Shown one piece after another: positions 10,355 to 21,689 of a DNA stretch of 64,000 nucleotides. Below the pieces are notes generated by a model. That model did no database searches. It worked only from the letters and a program-made list of their open reading frames with translations, and was not told where the DNA came from. This DNA is from Dromiciops gliroides (Eukaryota > Chordata > Mammalia > Microbiotheria > Microbiotheriidae): assembly GCF_019393635.1 (NCBI RefSeq), contig NC_057862.1:412280169-412344168 (forward strand), given 5' to 3'. Made by a program: the position numbers and the translations under genes. Every line of letters begins with the position of its first letter. Position 1 is the first letter of the stretch.

Positions 10355-12185
10355 TAGGCAAATCAATCAGCAAACATTTAAGTGCTTCTATGGGTCCAGC
10401 ACTGGGCTAGGTACTATGGATACAAAGACAAAAATGAAACACTCTTGCCTTCAGTGAACTTACATTCTATTGGCAGAAACCGTATATATATATATGTAGA
10501 AAATATACACACAGTAAAGATCAAGTAATTTGGGAACTAGGGGATTAGCAGCTGAAATGAGTTTCCATGAGGTAGAAGTGAAAAGGGAGTATATTCCAAG
10601 CATAGGGGAAAGTTTGGGCAAAGATGGGAGATGAATGGCATATATGAGGAACAAGTAGGCCAGTTTGGCTGAACTACATAAAAGGAAATAATGCGTAATG
10701 ATACACATTAGAGATAAACTGGAGCCAGATTGTGAAGAGTTTTAAATGACAATGAAATAAGTTTACATTTTTATTCTAAAAGCATTAGGGAATGACATGG
10801 TTAAAACTATGCTTTCAATATATCACTGTGGCAACTGTGTAAAAGATGGATTGGTAAGGGAGAGATTTCAAGTAGGGAGTCATCCTGTTGGATGGCTATT
10901 GCAATCATCCAGAGAAGTGATGATGCTAAAACTAGGGTAGTAACCATGTGATTGGAAAGAAGGGAATGGATTGGAATAATATCATGGAGGTAAAATTGAC
11001 AGGATTTAACTACTGACTGGATGTGGGGTGTTGAGAGGTAGTGAGAAATAGAGGGTTACTCCAAGGTTGTGAACATTTGTAACTGAAAAGATGGTGTTAC
11101 TCTCCATTGAAATAGGGAAGTTAGGAAAAGAGGTGGGTTTATGAAGAAAGATAATGAATTTTGTTATATAAATGTTGAGTTTGAGATGCCTATGGGATCT
11201 CAAATCCAGTGGTAAATGCATAATTGGCAGTTAGTGGAGTAGGACTAGAGTGCATAGAGAGATATGGGCTGAAAATATTGATTTAGGAATCATCTACACA
11301 GAAATGATCATTGAACCCAAGGGAACTGATAAAATTATTGAGAGGTATAGAGAGAAGAAAGAAGAAAGCTCAGGATGGAGCCTTAGGGAACACTGAAAGT
11401 TAAAAAAGCAAGTCCTGGAGGGTGAGCAAGGAAAGGAGACTGAGAAGGAACTATCAAACAGGTAATGGAGAGAACCAAAGAGAGAAGTCTCGCGCAGCAA
11501 AGGAAGAGAGAGTATCTAGAATGAGGGAGTCATAAAGTCAACAGTATCAAAAGTAGCATAGAACTTAAAAACTATAAAGTCTGAGAAATGGTCATAGGAT
11601 TTAGCAATACAGAGATCACTGGTAACCTTGGAGAGAGTCATTTTAGTCTATTAATGGATATGAGGTTTTGACGATAGTAGAAGGGGCATTGATAATGATG
11701 AATGTAGCCAGCTATATCTAGGAGTTTGGCTGTAGAAGGAAGAGGAGAAAACAGGATACTAGCTTGAGGGGATTGCAAGTGAACTTTTTGGTTTTGTTTT
11801 CCTTTTCTAAGGATGGAGAGACTTCGGTATATTTGTAGGCAAAAGGAAGGAAGTCAGTGTATGAGGAGAGATTGACAATATGAGAGAAGAAATGCTTTTC
11901 CTTAGTGGAAGAAGGTTATTTATTGCTCAGAACCTGAAGCAAAGGAGAGAAAATGGGATTGGGGGTAGCTAGAGGAGTATTCAAGAATCCTTCAGGACTC
12001 TCCCCTCTGGGGGAGAGGAGGGAACTGACAGTGGATGGCCTCTATTTCCTCAATAAAGCAAAAAGTAACAATCACTGTTGAGGGGATGGAGTAGGGGAGG
12101 ACATGGGCAGGGATGGACTGGGGCCAGCTTGGAAGAGATTGCAAAATATCCAGTATGAGCAGCTACATCTTAGAAATTTGCAGGT
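10355..12185 (-). pseudogene. long L2 LINE with decayed ORF2 reverse transcriptase
   Basis: Reading leftward from the element's interior, the plus strand begins with the complement of the L2 3' end (AGCAAACATTTAAGTGCTTC). Minus-strand frames keep L2 ORF2 signatures: HRHLKLNI then SFPNFPIS (11221-11006), and SVSFPCSPSRT (11500-11294), which correspond to the region after the YADD block and to the segment before the RT palm. Stops and frameshifts are frequent. This is the longest LINE relic in the window. The interior end is not sharp; decayed sequence of similar texture continues to about 13.5 kb. Confidence 0.8.
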
Positions 12186-12189
12186 GCCA

Positions 12190-12320
12190 CTTATTATTTT
12201 GTTGATTGTCTAGTTCAAGAAAGTGGTAGGGTAGGTTAACAATGAAGATCAAAATTAAAAGCATATCATGGATACTTTTTTTGGGAGAGCCGGTTGTTAA
12301 ACCTTTACCAGCACACCCCT
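12190..12320 (+). repeat. unassigned interspersed repeat, copy 1
   Basis: Shares TTTGTTGATTGTCTAG, GTTAAAC and TTTACCAGCACAC in order with 36095-36245. Family not identified. Confidence 0.6.
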
Positions 12321-12341
12321 AGGTACAAGAGACTTGAGGAT

Positions 12342-12490
12342 GGGAGCAGCTAGGTGGTGCAGTGGATAAAGCACCAGCCCTGGATTCAGGAAGACCTGAG
12401 TTCAAATTCGGCCTCAGACACTTGACATTTACTAGCTGTGTGACTCTGGGCAAGTCACTTAACCCTCATTGCCCCACAAAAAAAAAAAAA
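12342..12490 (+). mobile_element. WSINE-type SINE, subfamily B
   Basis: Perfect 15-bp duplication AAGAGACTTGAGGAT (12327-12341 and 12491-12505). Contains GGATTCAG, TTGACATTTAC and CTCATTGCCCCAC. Inserted in older repeat DNA. Confidence 0.95.
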
Positions 12491-12505
12491 AAGAGACTTG
12501 AGGAT

Positions 12506-13560
12506 ATTTACAATGGGAAATGCAGTCAGATCAATCAGTGGAGAATTAAAGAGAGTGCTGTAGTTGTAGTGACAGCTCAACTGAGATTAGATAACATGAA
12601 CTCGTAGCTGACCTAGTTGGCACAGTTGACTAACTTTCTCCTGCATCATTCAACAACACATGGATAGAAGCAGAGAGGAAGTTGGTGAAGATAAACCAAA
12701 GGAAAAAAGTATTCACGGCGATCTGTCCAGCTGCCACACACACCTCAGGGAAAAGACAGCAGGGTGGGTGACTCAAAAAGACATTTGTGCAGTCTGGTTC
12801 TTCCATTTGCCTGAGACATGAGTGGTAACAGGGTAAGGAAGCAAGGGATTCAAGGGTAGAAGGTAATATATATCTGAACTGACAAACAGTAAGGTGATGA
12901 TTTTGAAGGGAGAACAGTGGGGCCAGGGCAGGCTTGATGGACTAAGAAAGCAGGGCGTGATGGAGTGACTGAACAGAGAATATGGAGAGACAGAAGGATA
13001 AGAAATTATATCAGGAGATTATCAGTGGTCTAGGTCATGACCGTAGAAGAGTTATGTATGGCTAACTTGGAGTAGAGTTATATAGAGATCATGGAAGTTG
13101 AGGAGACATACGACCTGGGAGACCAGGGTGTTTTAGGGAATATCAATATGTATACTAAAGTAACCAGGTAAGAGGGCAAGGGATATGATGGAGAGACATA
13201 GCCAGGTACAGAACACTTTGAGAAAGGGTGGAGATAACTTCATGTCAATCACAGGGAGTAGATGAGTGCCTAGATCAAGGATCTAGACCAGTTGTCAGAG
13301 TGAACCCAAAAAGCTATTGACTGATGATGGCAGAGGAAGGGCCTGGAAGTGATGGAGAGGAGAGTGGAATGTGTCTTACCTTCTTATGGAGAATGAGAGA
13401 TGGTGGTGAGGGAGACAGTGTCTCTGAAACCCAGGATTTAGGGAAGGAAGCAGTGGGACTTTGCAGGCATAGTACTAGAAACTATTTTTTTGACTGGGAT
13501 TCTCAAGGATCTTGTGATGATGGAGGTCATATACCTCAAATACCAGGTAAGAAGGAATAT
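12506..13560. repeat. old purine-rich repeat DNA, unassigned
   Basis: Texture and purine bias resemble the neighbouring antisense L2, but I cannot match motifs. A segment at 12680-12820 recurs at 13985-14115. Confidence 0.35.
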
Positions 13561-13669
13561 TGATTTAGGCATCCTCATAAATAAATACACAGAGACTGAA
13601 AATATTCTGCCAAATTACTCTGCAAAGTCCCCAGGGGCTTGGATGCAGTAGGAGTCTAGGGTCTAGAGC

Positions 13670-13800
13670 CTCCATTTCTATTAGAATATAAGCTCTTTGA
13701 GTGTAGAGATTTTTTTTACTCTTTGTATATTTATCCCAATGCTTTTTGCATGTCACCTGGCACACAGGCAGTGATTAATAAGTGCTTGTTTACAGATTGA
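13670..13800 (+). repeat. L2 3' end
   Basis: AATATAAGCTCTTTGAGTG, CTGGCACACAGGCAGTG, AATAAGTGCTTG. Confidence 0.7.
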
Positions 13801-13984
13801 TTTATCGATTGACAGAGCATTGTGGTGGGGTGGGTCAGATTCAGAATCAGGAAGACTAACTATGTAAGGCTATGATGCTGTGACTTCTGGCATCTCTGAA
13901 TTACAGCAGTGTTAGAATTTGGATTTCCTGATTTCCTTATTTCCTTAGAGTGGCTAATCACCACTTAGTGCTATTTGAATCTGG

Positions 13985-14115
13985 GGAAGCTAAAGAGGAG
14001 TTATCAGTGGGAAACTGTCCAGCTCCTACATACTTCACCTTTAGAACACAGAATGGGTGACTCAGCAAGACACTACTGCAGCCTTCTTGCAACTGCCTGA
14101 GATCTGTGAGGTTTA
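13985..14115 (+). repeat. second copy of a segment at 12680-12820
   Basis: Both contain GTCCAGCT, then GGGTGACTCA, then GACA..T, then TGCCTGAGA in the same order and spacing. Repeat family unknown. Confidence 0.55.
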
Positions 14116-14254
14116 CTTGTAGAGAAATGTTTTTAAGGATGGCACCCTACTTCCTCTAACAGTTCTATCTTGGAAAAATGTATCCCTTGGGAGACAAAAC
14201 ACCCCAGAAAATATTTTTCCAGAAAGGAAGAAAGGAGAGATTGGGGATTGGGAG

Positions 14255-14445
14255 TACGAAGGATGTAGTTACAGAGGCAGGTAGCCTTGGATTAAGTAAG
14301 ACCTGGGTTCAAATCCCACCTCAGATACTTATCAGATGTGTGACCCAGGGCAAGTTACTTAACTTTTATGTATCTGTCTTCTCCTCTGTAAAAGAGGGAG
14401 TTGGACTCTAAGGTCCCTTCTAGCTCTAAATCTATAATCCAATGA
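14255..14445 (+). repeat. MIR-type SINE
   Basis: GTAAGACCTGGGTTCAAATC, GTGACCCAGGGCAAGTTAC, GGACTCTAAGGTCCCTTCT. Confidence 0.78.
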
Positions 14446-14550
14446 AATATATATGTATATGCATGTAATGTATGAATCATGATGTGTATATGTACGTAAT
14501 GTACATATGTAAAATTGTGTATATACATTATATCTGTATCATACTTTATA
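14446..14550 (+). repeat. TA/TG-rich simple sequence
   Basis: ATATATATGTATATGCATGT and similar. Confidence 0.8.
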
Positions 14551-14559
14551 CATTTCAAA

Positions 14560-14805
14560 TTCAACATTTTCTAAGCACCCAGTATGGAAAGGGCAAAGTT
14601 CTTTCACATACCTTATCTCATTTGATGCTAAAAACAGCCCTTCATGAGGGGTACTATTATTCTCATTTCATAAACAAGGAAACAGAGACCCAGAAAGATT
14701 CATTAATTTACCAAAAGTCACAGAACTGATCAGGTCTAGTACATAGAATCTGACTCTCACAGCCTCCTGTCAGCCCAGGGTTCTTTCTACTGTACCAAGT
14801 ATTCT
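14560..14805 (-). repeat. MIR-type SINE, antisense
   Basis: CTTATCTCATTTGATGCT, ACAAGGAAACAGAGACCCAG, GTTCTTTCTACTGTACC. Confidence 0.75.
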
Positions 14806-14814
14806 ATTCTCTAT

Positions 14815-15340
14815 TGCGGGGACCAATTTTTAATTGGGGAGTGCTAGCTAAGTGGCTCACCGCAATATTGGGGCAAGGAAGGAGAAAGCCTCCCTCAAAA
14901 CAGAACAGTATTTATTTTAACAAGAATGAACTTAAAAAAAACACAAACAGGATTAGTAGGATCAAGGGAAAGGAAATAAAATGGGGAAAGGGAAATTATA
15001 CAACCTGTAAAGATACCACCGCCCAGGAATCAGCTGAGAATAAGCATCAGAACTCCTGTCGCCTTCCAGTGTCTAGCTAGAATGCCCAATTCTCCTCCCC
15101 CAATCCCAGAGAAACCCCACACAGCCCCAGCCAATGGGATGGCCGCTCTGACAGTCACATGACTGCCCTCACTAGGCTTCCAATCATTATAATTTTGCCA
15201 GGCCCATGTAGGCAGTCGGTGAGTGGTGATGACGTGAGGTGCCAGCGCCCTGGCAACTGCTACAACCAGTGGGTGGAGCACCGTGCGGTTTGCGGAGCCC
15301 CAGGGCAGTGCATGCTGAGGCATAAAAACCTCAAATAACA
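14815..15340 (-). mobile_element. putative solo LTR of an endogenous retrovirus
   Basis: A 526-base block that starts TGTTATTTGAGG and ends GGTCCCCGCA on the minus strand, so it has 5'-TG...CA-3' ends. It is richer in G+C and CpG than its neighbours. On the minus strand an AATAAA (complement at 14911-14916) lies about 100 bases before the end and is followed by a GT-rich stretch, as in an R/U5 region; inverted CCAAT-type sequence occurs in the U3-like part. There is no retroviral coding beside it. No clean target duplication is seen, so the call and the orientation are tentative. Confidence 0.5.
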
Positions 15341-15386
15341 ATTAATTCTTTACATTATATAATATTATACTATGTAAGGAACAATC

Positions 15387-15592
15387 CCATCTTCCTGAGT
15401 TCAAATCTGGTCTCAAATACTTACTAGCTGTTTGAACCTGGGCAAGTCATTTAACACTGCTTACTTCAGTTTCCTCATCTGTAAAATGAGCTGGAGAAGG
15501 AAAAGGCAAACCACTCCAGTATCTTTGCCAAGAAAACCCCAAATGGGGTTATGAAGAGTAGACACAATTGAAACTACTGACCAACAACAAAA
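15387..15592 (+). mobile_element. RTE-tailed SINE, 5'-truncated
   Basis: Starts at the B-box region (TGAGTTCAAATCTGG) and ends with AACCCCAAATGGGGTTATGA and a CAACAACAA tail. Confidence 0.85.
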
Positions 15593-15619
15593 GAATGAGC
15601 TATTCATATGAACTTAAGC

Positions 15620-15828
15620 GATAATAATAATCAGTTAACATTTGTATAATGCTTTAAGATTTGCAAAGTGTTTTCCACATATTATCTCATTTGATCCCTA
15701 CAATAACCCTTGGAGGTACAGATAAGGAAATTTCGGGTTAATTGATTTGCCCAGGGTCCCATAGTTAGTGATTGCCTATTCACTATTTGAACTCAGGTTT
15801 TGTCTTTCTATGCCACCTAGCTGCAAAT
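15620..15828 (-). repeat. MIR-type SINE, antisense
   Basis: TTATCTCATTTGATCCCTAC, TTTGCCCAGGGTCCCATAG, CCACCTAGCTGC. Confidence 0.78.
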
Positions 15829-15829
15829 G

Positions 15830-16440
15830 AAAATGGAAAATGAATTCTGGTAAGGACTTAGATAGAGGAACTGAAAGCTTAGTGATATTTTGATTTCTCT
15901 GATCTAATAAGCATTGAAAATAATTAATATAAATGTAAATAGTAACAAGTTTCATTCTTTGGATTATGTATTAGAGTTAAGGTGTTGTCATCCTTAGCTT
16001 GGCCAGTCCCAAATCCCAAGCAGAAAATGCCTCCTCTCTACCCTGCATTCATCCCCTGAGGTACCACATGCTCTGAAAGCTTTTTAATGCCTTCTGTACC
16101 TTACCCAAGCAGATCACTGTGTTTGTTGGCTATTTATACCAGGCCTTTTGGAAGTCTTTGAGCATTTTTTAAAAATCTGGACTCATTGAGGCTGAAGGTC
16201 TGATACAAGTAGTCTACAAATGGTACTTAAAGACCCAAGTGAAGGTTCTCCCAGCAGATATGGCCTTCAGTGCTTTCAACCATAGGACAGATGACCTTCT
16301 CATTTGGAGGGACCATTTTTCATTTGTCACCAGAGCTTAAATAAAAATATGCCATGCCCTGCTCGGGAACACTGTTGTCCTGAATGTGAATATATTTGCC
16401 TCTAAATGCTGGTCACAGAAGCTTTCTATTCTCACTGCCC
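15830..16440. other. unique non-coding DNA
   Basis: No repeat or gene recognised. Confidence 0.5.
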
Positions 16441-16444
16441 AAAT

Positions 16445-16655
16445 AGAAAAGTAGACAGCATAGCCCAGGGGAAAGAATACAGGCTCCAGATTCAGAGGGC
16501 CTGGGTTCAAATCCAGCCTCTGGTGCTTATTACCAGGTTGTCCTTGGACAAGTCATTTAACTTCCGCAGGCCTAAGTTTCCTAATTTGTAAAATGAAGGA
16601 AGTTAAAGCAAATGGTCCTTGAGATACCTTCTAGGCCTAGATGGATAATCCTATT
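16445..16655 (+). repeat. MIR-type SINE
   Basis: GCCTGGGTTCAAATCCAGCC, TTGGACAAGTCATTTAAC. Confidence 0.78.
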
Positions 16656-16897
16656 ACTTAGAGATTTCAAAAAGATGCTGGGAGGCAGCAAGTCTTATTC
16701 CTGACTGCACCCCTCCTCAGTTCTTTGTTGGCTCCAATTTGAGAAAGGCAAAGCCACTGTGCTCACCTCAGGTGCATAAAGAACTCTGTGTCCTAAAGGC
16801 TTTGCCATCCACCACCTATCTCCCAGGGACTGAGGCAGGCTAAGTTTGCTTTAGAAACGCCAACTCTCCCACCTCCTAGGGTTGTTAGTGAACTGGA

Positions 16898-16900
<3 letters not shown>

Positions 16901-16966
<66 letters not shown>
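16901..16966 (+). repeat. (TG)33 microsatellite
   Basis: 66 bases of uninterrupted TG, the longest dinucleotide tract in the window. Confidence 0.98.
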
Positions 16967-16967
<1 letters not shown>

Positions 16968-17309
16968 TGAAATTCAATCCATTATTATTAAAAAGGCCTT
17001 TGAAATAACAATAGTCCACAACTACACACTCAGGAAGCAGCTGGAAGACTATTAAGGGCAGCCTAGCCGGAAGAAGGTTTGAGAATAATGATCCTCTAAA
17101 AAGAAAAATTAATATCTTAAGAGGAAAATTCTCATATTGGGGTTTGTCCCATCCTTGCGTCTCCTTGGCAGACATTTGTGAATGGGCCTAGAAACATCCA
17201 AATGAGGACAAAACATATGGGCAAGTAGCTGAATTTCTCCCCCTTCTCATTGAGGTGTTTTGTCACTGCACAGGCACAGACATTTCCTTAGGAAGGATGA
17301 GAACATACA

Positions 17310-17570
17310 GAATCATAGACTAACAAGGCCTGGATGGGACCATAGAGATCATGGGATTTAGAGCAAGAAGGGACCTTGGACACTATTAACTGCCATTTTA
17401 CAATAAGAAAAGTGCTCCTCATTTTACATTGAGGAAGGGACCCTAGAAACTAACACCTTCCTATAACAGTTAAAGAAGCAGCTAGTCTAAAAAAATGAGA
17501 AATGGAGCCTCTGAGAAGTGAAATCTGGCCCAAGGTCATAGAGCTACTTAGTGGCTGGAGGCCAGATGCT
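17310..17570 (-). repeat. MIR-type SINE, antisense, possibly two overlapping copies
   Basis: ATCATAGACTAACAAGGCC and GAGCAAGAAGGGACCTTGGA both resemble the 3' part of marsupial MIR; ends in CAAGGTCATAGAGCTAC. Confidence 0.6.
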
Positions 17571-17659
17571 TAGGGACGAGACAATAAGCCCAGAAAAGAT
17601 CCCATAAGAAAGGGAATGGTTCAGCCTTGTAGGGGGAATGGAGGTTGCAATTTAATTAT

Positions 17660-18055
17660 GTCATCAAGTTCAATAGAGTATATGCTCCTTGAGGACAAGG
17701 ACAGTTTTGTGGATGTCTTTGTATCCCCAGTATCTCCCTTAGTGCCTTGCAAATCTTCATTTTATTTATTCCCTGTGTTTTGTTTGGATGTGTCAATTCA
17801 TTGATGTAAGGAATTCCTGGTTTGTAAACTTCCTCTAGGATGGAGACAGGCCATGCATCTGTAATTTACAGTATTAGTTGCCTGGGGTACAGAGAGGTTA
17901 AGTAATTTACTTGGGATTAGACTGTCAGTATGTATCAAAGGCAAGATCTGAACCAGAGTCTTCCTACCTCCAGGATTGGCCCCTCTATCCATTACAATAG
18001 GTTTCTTCTCACATAGTAGGTCCTCAATAAATGTTGAATTGAATTGAATCATACC
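17660..18055. repeat. L2 3' ends flanking an antisense MIR
   Basis: L2: GCTCCTTGAGGACAAGGAC (17.68 kb) and AGTAGGTCCTCAATAAATG (18.02 kb). Antisense MIR between them: AGAGAGGTTAAGTAATTTAC. Confidence 0.6.
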
Positions 18056-18092
18056 AACGTCCTCAGTCTAAGGAGTAAATTGTACTCACTTT

Positions 18093-18255
18093 ATTTATTT
18101 ATTTCATTATTTGTTTTTTAGTGAGGCAATTGGGGTTAAGTGACTTGCCCAGGGTCACACAGCTAGTAAGTGTTAAGTGTCTGAGGTCAGATTTGAACTC
18201 AGGTACTCCTGACTCCAGGGCCGGTGCTCTATCCATTGCGCCACCTAGCTGCCCC
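18093..18255 (-). mobile_element. WSINE-type SINE, subfamily A
   Basis: 17-bp duplication with one mismatch (TAAATTGTACTCACTTT at 18076, TAAATTGTCCTCACTTT at 18256). Confidence 0.93.
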
Positions 18256-18599
18256 TAAATTGTCCTCACTTTGATGACCTGGAGAGCCTCTAGTGAAAGG
18301 CCCTTGAGCTTCTGCCATATGAATATCCATCCAAAGAATCCAGAATGTTTAACATGACAAAGAGAACACTTGAGGGAATGGCTAAAATAAGAGAGCAGTC
18401 TTCTTGAAGAGTTGTTGGGTATAAAAGATTAGATTTCTTCTACTTGACCCCACCTCTCACCCCTCCACTCCCACCCCACAGCAAAACAAGTAGCAGTGGT
18501 ATGCTGAAGGTGGAAACAGGAAAGAATGGAGCTCTCCAAGAGTAGAAGGGGCTGCCCACAATGCAGCAGGCTCTCCATCATTCTAAGTCTTTAAGTAAA

Positions 18600-18720
18600 A
18601 GCCAAAAATCACTTTTTAATGATGTAGTAGAAGAGATTCTTGTTTGGGCATGGGTTGAATAGATGGCCTCTGAGGTCCCTTTCAGTTCAGAGCATCTATG
18701 ATTCTGTGATTCTCTGAATG
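18600..18720 (+). repeat. CR1/L3 3' end
   Basis: AGATGGCCTCTGAGGTCCCT followed by CTATGATTCTGTGATTCT. Confidence 0.7.
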
Positions 18721-18775
18721 AGCTAACCCGGTAAGGGATTTGGGTTAGATGTGAAGAATCGTAGGGGCTTAGAAG

Positions 18776-19026
18776 AAAAAGGTGGCATAGTGGATAGAAT
18801 GCCAGGCCTGGAGTCAGAAAGACTCATCTTCCTGAGTTCAAATCTGACCTCAGATACTTACTAGCTGTGTGACCCTGGAGAAGTCACTTAACCTTGTTTG
18901 CCTCAGTTCCTTATCTGTAAAATACGCTGGGCCAGGAAATAGCAAACCACTCCAGTATCTTTGTGAAGAAAACCCAAAATGGGGTCACAGAGAGTTGGAC
19001 TTGACTGAAACAATTAACAACAATAG
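18776..19026 (+). mobile_element. RTE-tailed SINE, near full length
   Basis: Head GTGGCATAGTGGATAGAATG, CORE, RTE end AAAATGGGGTCACAGAGAGT, tail AACAACAATA. Confidence 0.88.
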
Positions 19027-19129
19027 GTGGGAAAAGTCAACTGCTTTCTCTGCTGGCCTTTACAAAAAGGATAAACACTCATGACTCTTGAATGTTCCTG
19101 CATGAAGACAGAAGGATGGACAGCTTCCT

Positions 19130-19270
19130 TCTACTTATCAATCATCAAACATTTGCTGAGCGCACACTACAATGGATACAGAAAGGTATGAGACCAAATC
19201 CCAGTCATGCAAGGATTCAAGGTCTGGTAGAAGAGGCCAGATTTCATACCCACCCTGCCACCACCAGGCC
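19130..19270 (-). repeat. L2 3' region, antisense
   Basis: CATCAAACATTTGCTGAGCG, then GGATTCAAGGTCTGGTAGA. Confidence 0.55.
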
Positions 19271-19513
19271 AGAAGTGATAAGTATATAAACAGTAAGGTG
19301 TGTCTCTCTGATCCTTAGTGAAAAAGAGGCTATTGATAAGGGGAGAGATCGCTGTCAGAGACAAAATTGGAAACTTACATGGAAAGGTAGTTTTTCACAG
19401 TTACTGTGAAGCCAGTGTTGATCACAGAGATCACAATAGGAGCAGAAGGCAAAACCTGCTCATTTACGGTTCAGTGTGGCACAGAGGAGCATAAGACTTA
19501 AGAGCTCAAGGGA

Positions 19514-19668
19514 GGGGGGCAGTTAGGTGGTGCAATAGATAAAGCACCAGCCCTGGATTCAGGGAACCTGAGTTCAAATGTGGCCTCAGACACTTGACAC
19601 TTACTAGCTGTGTGACCTTGGGCAAGTCATTTAACCCTCATTGTCCTGCGCATTAAAAAAAAAAAAAA
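19514..19668 (+). mobile_element. WSINE-type SINE, subfamily B
   Basis: 11-bp duplication AGCTCAAGGGA at 19503 and 19669, A15 tail. Confidence 0.94.
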
Positions 19669-19684
19669 AGCTCAAGGGAACCAT

Positions 19685-19811
19685 TGTGATTATAGAATCA
19701 AGGACCCTCATTTTACAAAGGAGGAAACTGATACCGAGAAAGGTTACATGATACCTTCAGGGTCACACAATGCCAGTATTAAAACCCAGGTCATCTGACA
19801 CTAAATCCAGT
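19685..19811 (-). repeat. MIR fragment, antisense
   Basis: CCTCATTTTACAAAGGAGG and TTCAGGGTCACACAATG, between two younger SINEs. Confidence 0.65.
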
Positions 19812-19827
19812 TAAAATATATATGTGT

Positions 19828-19982
19828 AGGGGTAGCTAGATGGCACAGTGGTTAAAGCGCTAGCCCTGGATTCAGGAGGACCTGAGTTCAAATCCGGCCT
19901 CAGACACTTGACACTTACTAGCTGTGTGACCCTGGGCAAGTCACTTAACCCCCATTGCCCTGTAAAAAAAAAATAAATAAAA
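19828..19982 (+). mobile_element. WSINE-type SINE, subfamily B
   Basis: Perfect 16-bp duplication TAAAATATATATGTGT (19812-19827 and 19983-19998). Confidence 0.94.
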
Positions 19983-20084
19983 TAAAATATATATGTGTGT
20001 GTACATACATACATACACACATACAAACGTAGTTTTCCTTAGTATAAGGAACTCTCAGGTGAGGAAACTCCCTCCACCAAATAT

Positions 20085-20300
20085 TGTTGGTAATAATAAT
20101 AATAGCTAGTATTTATATGGTGCGTTAAGATTAGCAAAAATGCTGTATATATATTTAAGACAGAACCTTCCCTGAAGCTTTTAGTCTGGAGAGCTACCTA
20201 AGAACACAGAAGTAAATTATTTGCCCAGGGTCACACAAACCCAGTGTTCAAACCCAGATCATCTGAGTTGGAGCAGATTGCTCTTTAAAAATTGAGCAAT
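20085..20300 (-). repeat. MIR-type SINE, antisense
   Basis: AATAATAGCTAGTATTTATA and TATTTGCCCAGGGTCACAC. Confidence 0.65.
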
Positions 20301-20499
20301 ATCTTTTGTTTTTCTTTTGTATAAGGAGCTCCCAATAGAGAAAACTCTCTCTATTAATAAAGGCTGGCACCTTCTCTGCAACTCAGTCTTAGAAACTTTA
20401 GTCTAAGACTAATTAGTGCAATGAGAGATTAAGTGACTTGCTGCAGGTTAAATAGTTCCCTATACCAATTAAATCACAGTTCCGATTGATATTCTGTTT

Positions 20500-20660
20500 T
20501 GTTTTTAAATTCTCTTCATTTGTGAATATTTCCCTACCCCCTTCCCTACCCAGAGAGTCACCCCTTGTGACAAAGAATAAGAGTCCTCTCTTTTGAAGAT
20601 GAGTTCAGCAAAACTAATCAAGGTTCCAACCAAGAGTCTTCAATGTTCCACATTCAGTCA
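20500..20660. repeat. decayed interspersed repeat, unassigned
   Basis: CCCCTTCCCTACCCAGAGAG and TTGTGACAAAGAATAAGAG resemble parts of blocks at 24.32-24.48 and 36.28-36.45 kb. Confidence 0.4.
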
Positions 20661-20664
20661 CCCT

Positions 20665-21230
20665 CCCTTTGCAAAGCAGAGGAGAGAAACATTTTCCTCA
20701 TCTCTTCTCTAGGGCCAAGCTGGTCATTCTGATTAAATATCATTCAGTTTTCAAGCTCAGTGGTTTGTTCTGGTTTGGGGTGGGGGGAAGTTGTTTTATT
20801 TTTTTTCCCCAGTGCACACTGGAACTGAATGCAATTTCAGCTTGTGTCAGGCTCAGCCTCAGCCTCAGCCTTTTAAGGGAAGTGGTGAATCCACATTGAT
20901 TGAAGCATTTAAAAATAGACTCAGCCAAGCATTAGGAGCTCCACTGGAAAGAACAACCCTGCACTGACAGCAGGATGTACTAGGTAGCTGAAGCTCATTT
21001 CCATCTTTTACATCTGGTTCTGAGATGTTGATGGGAGCCCCTCTCTGTTAGTGGCTTTGGGCCTCCAGCTAAGTGTGGGCTGAGAAAGAATCCCCCCAAA
21101 CAACACAGCTGCAATGGAACTATTCAGTAAGAGCGTGCTCCTGAGAGCTTGCATGCAAAATAGATTGGTATAAATCAAATCGAATTTCAAATGTACCAGA
21201 GAAATGGCAAACAAATAATGATAATGTTCT
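20665..21230. other. unique non-coding DNA
   Basis: No repeat or gene recognised, apart from a short GGCTCAGCCTCAGCC triplication at about 20.85 kb. Confidence 0.45.
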
Positions 21231-21234
21231 GTGT

Positions 21235-21450
21235 TTCCATGGCTTTAAACTTGATGAAGCCTTTTCACGTAGAACATCTCATTTCATCCCCTCACTCCCA
21301 ACAATTTTGAGGGTTGGGTGAGGCAGGAGGTTCTATCCCCAGACGGGGAAACCGAGGCACCGATCACATGGTGAGGTAGTAGCAAAGCTGGGTTTTGAAC
21401 TAGGACCTCTGGTGCTTGTTGGCTCAGTGCTCTTTCTACTACCACATGCC
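21235..21450 (-). repeat. MIR-type SINE, antisense
   Basis: AACATCTCATTTCATCCCC, GGGGAAACCGAGGCACCGAT, AGTGCTCTTTCTACTACCAC. Confidence 0.75.
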
Positions 21451-21689
21451 ACGCTACAAGAAACCTTGAAGGGACTCTAGTAAAGTCAGGAATTTTTTTG
21501 TAAAGTGAATAACAACTCCCTTAGTTTATCAGCTCTGCAGTCTGAATTATATTTTGTTTGCCTAAAATCAAGGCCCATTTCTGTTGGCTTAGATAGAGGC
21601 CACTGATCGAGAAACTAATTTATGACTGTAGCATTTTCCCCAAGAGCCTCCGTAGAAGAATTTCAACAGCACCAATGTAGGTAGTTCTG

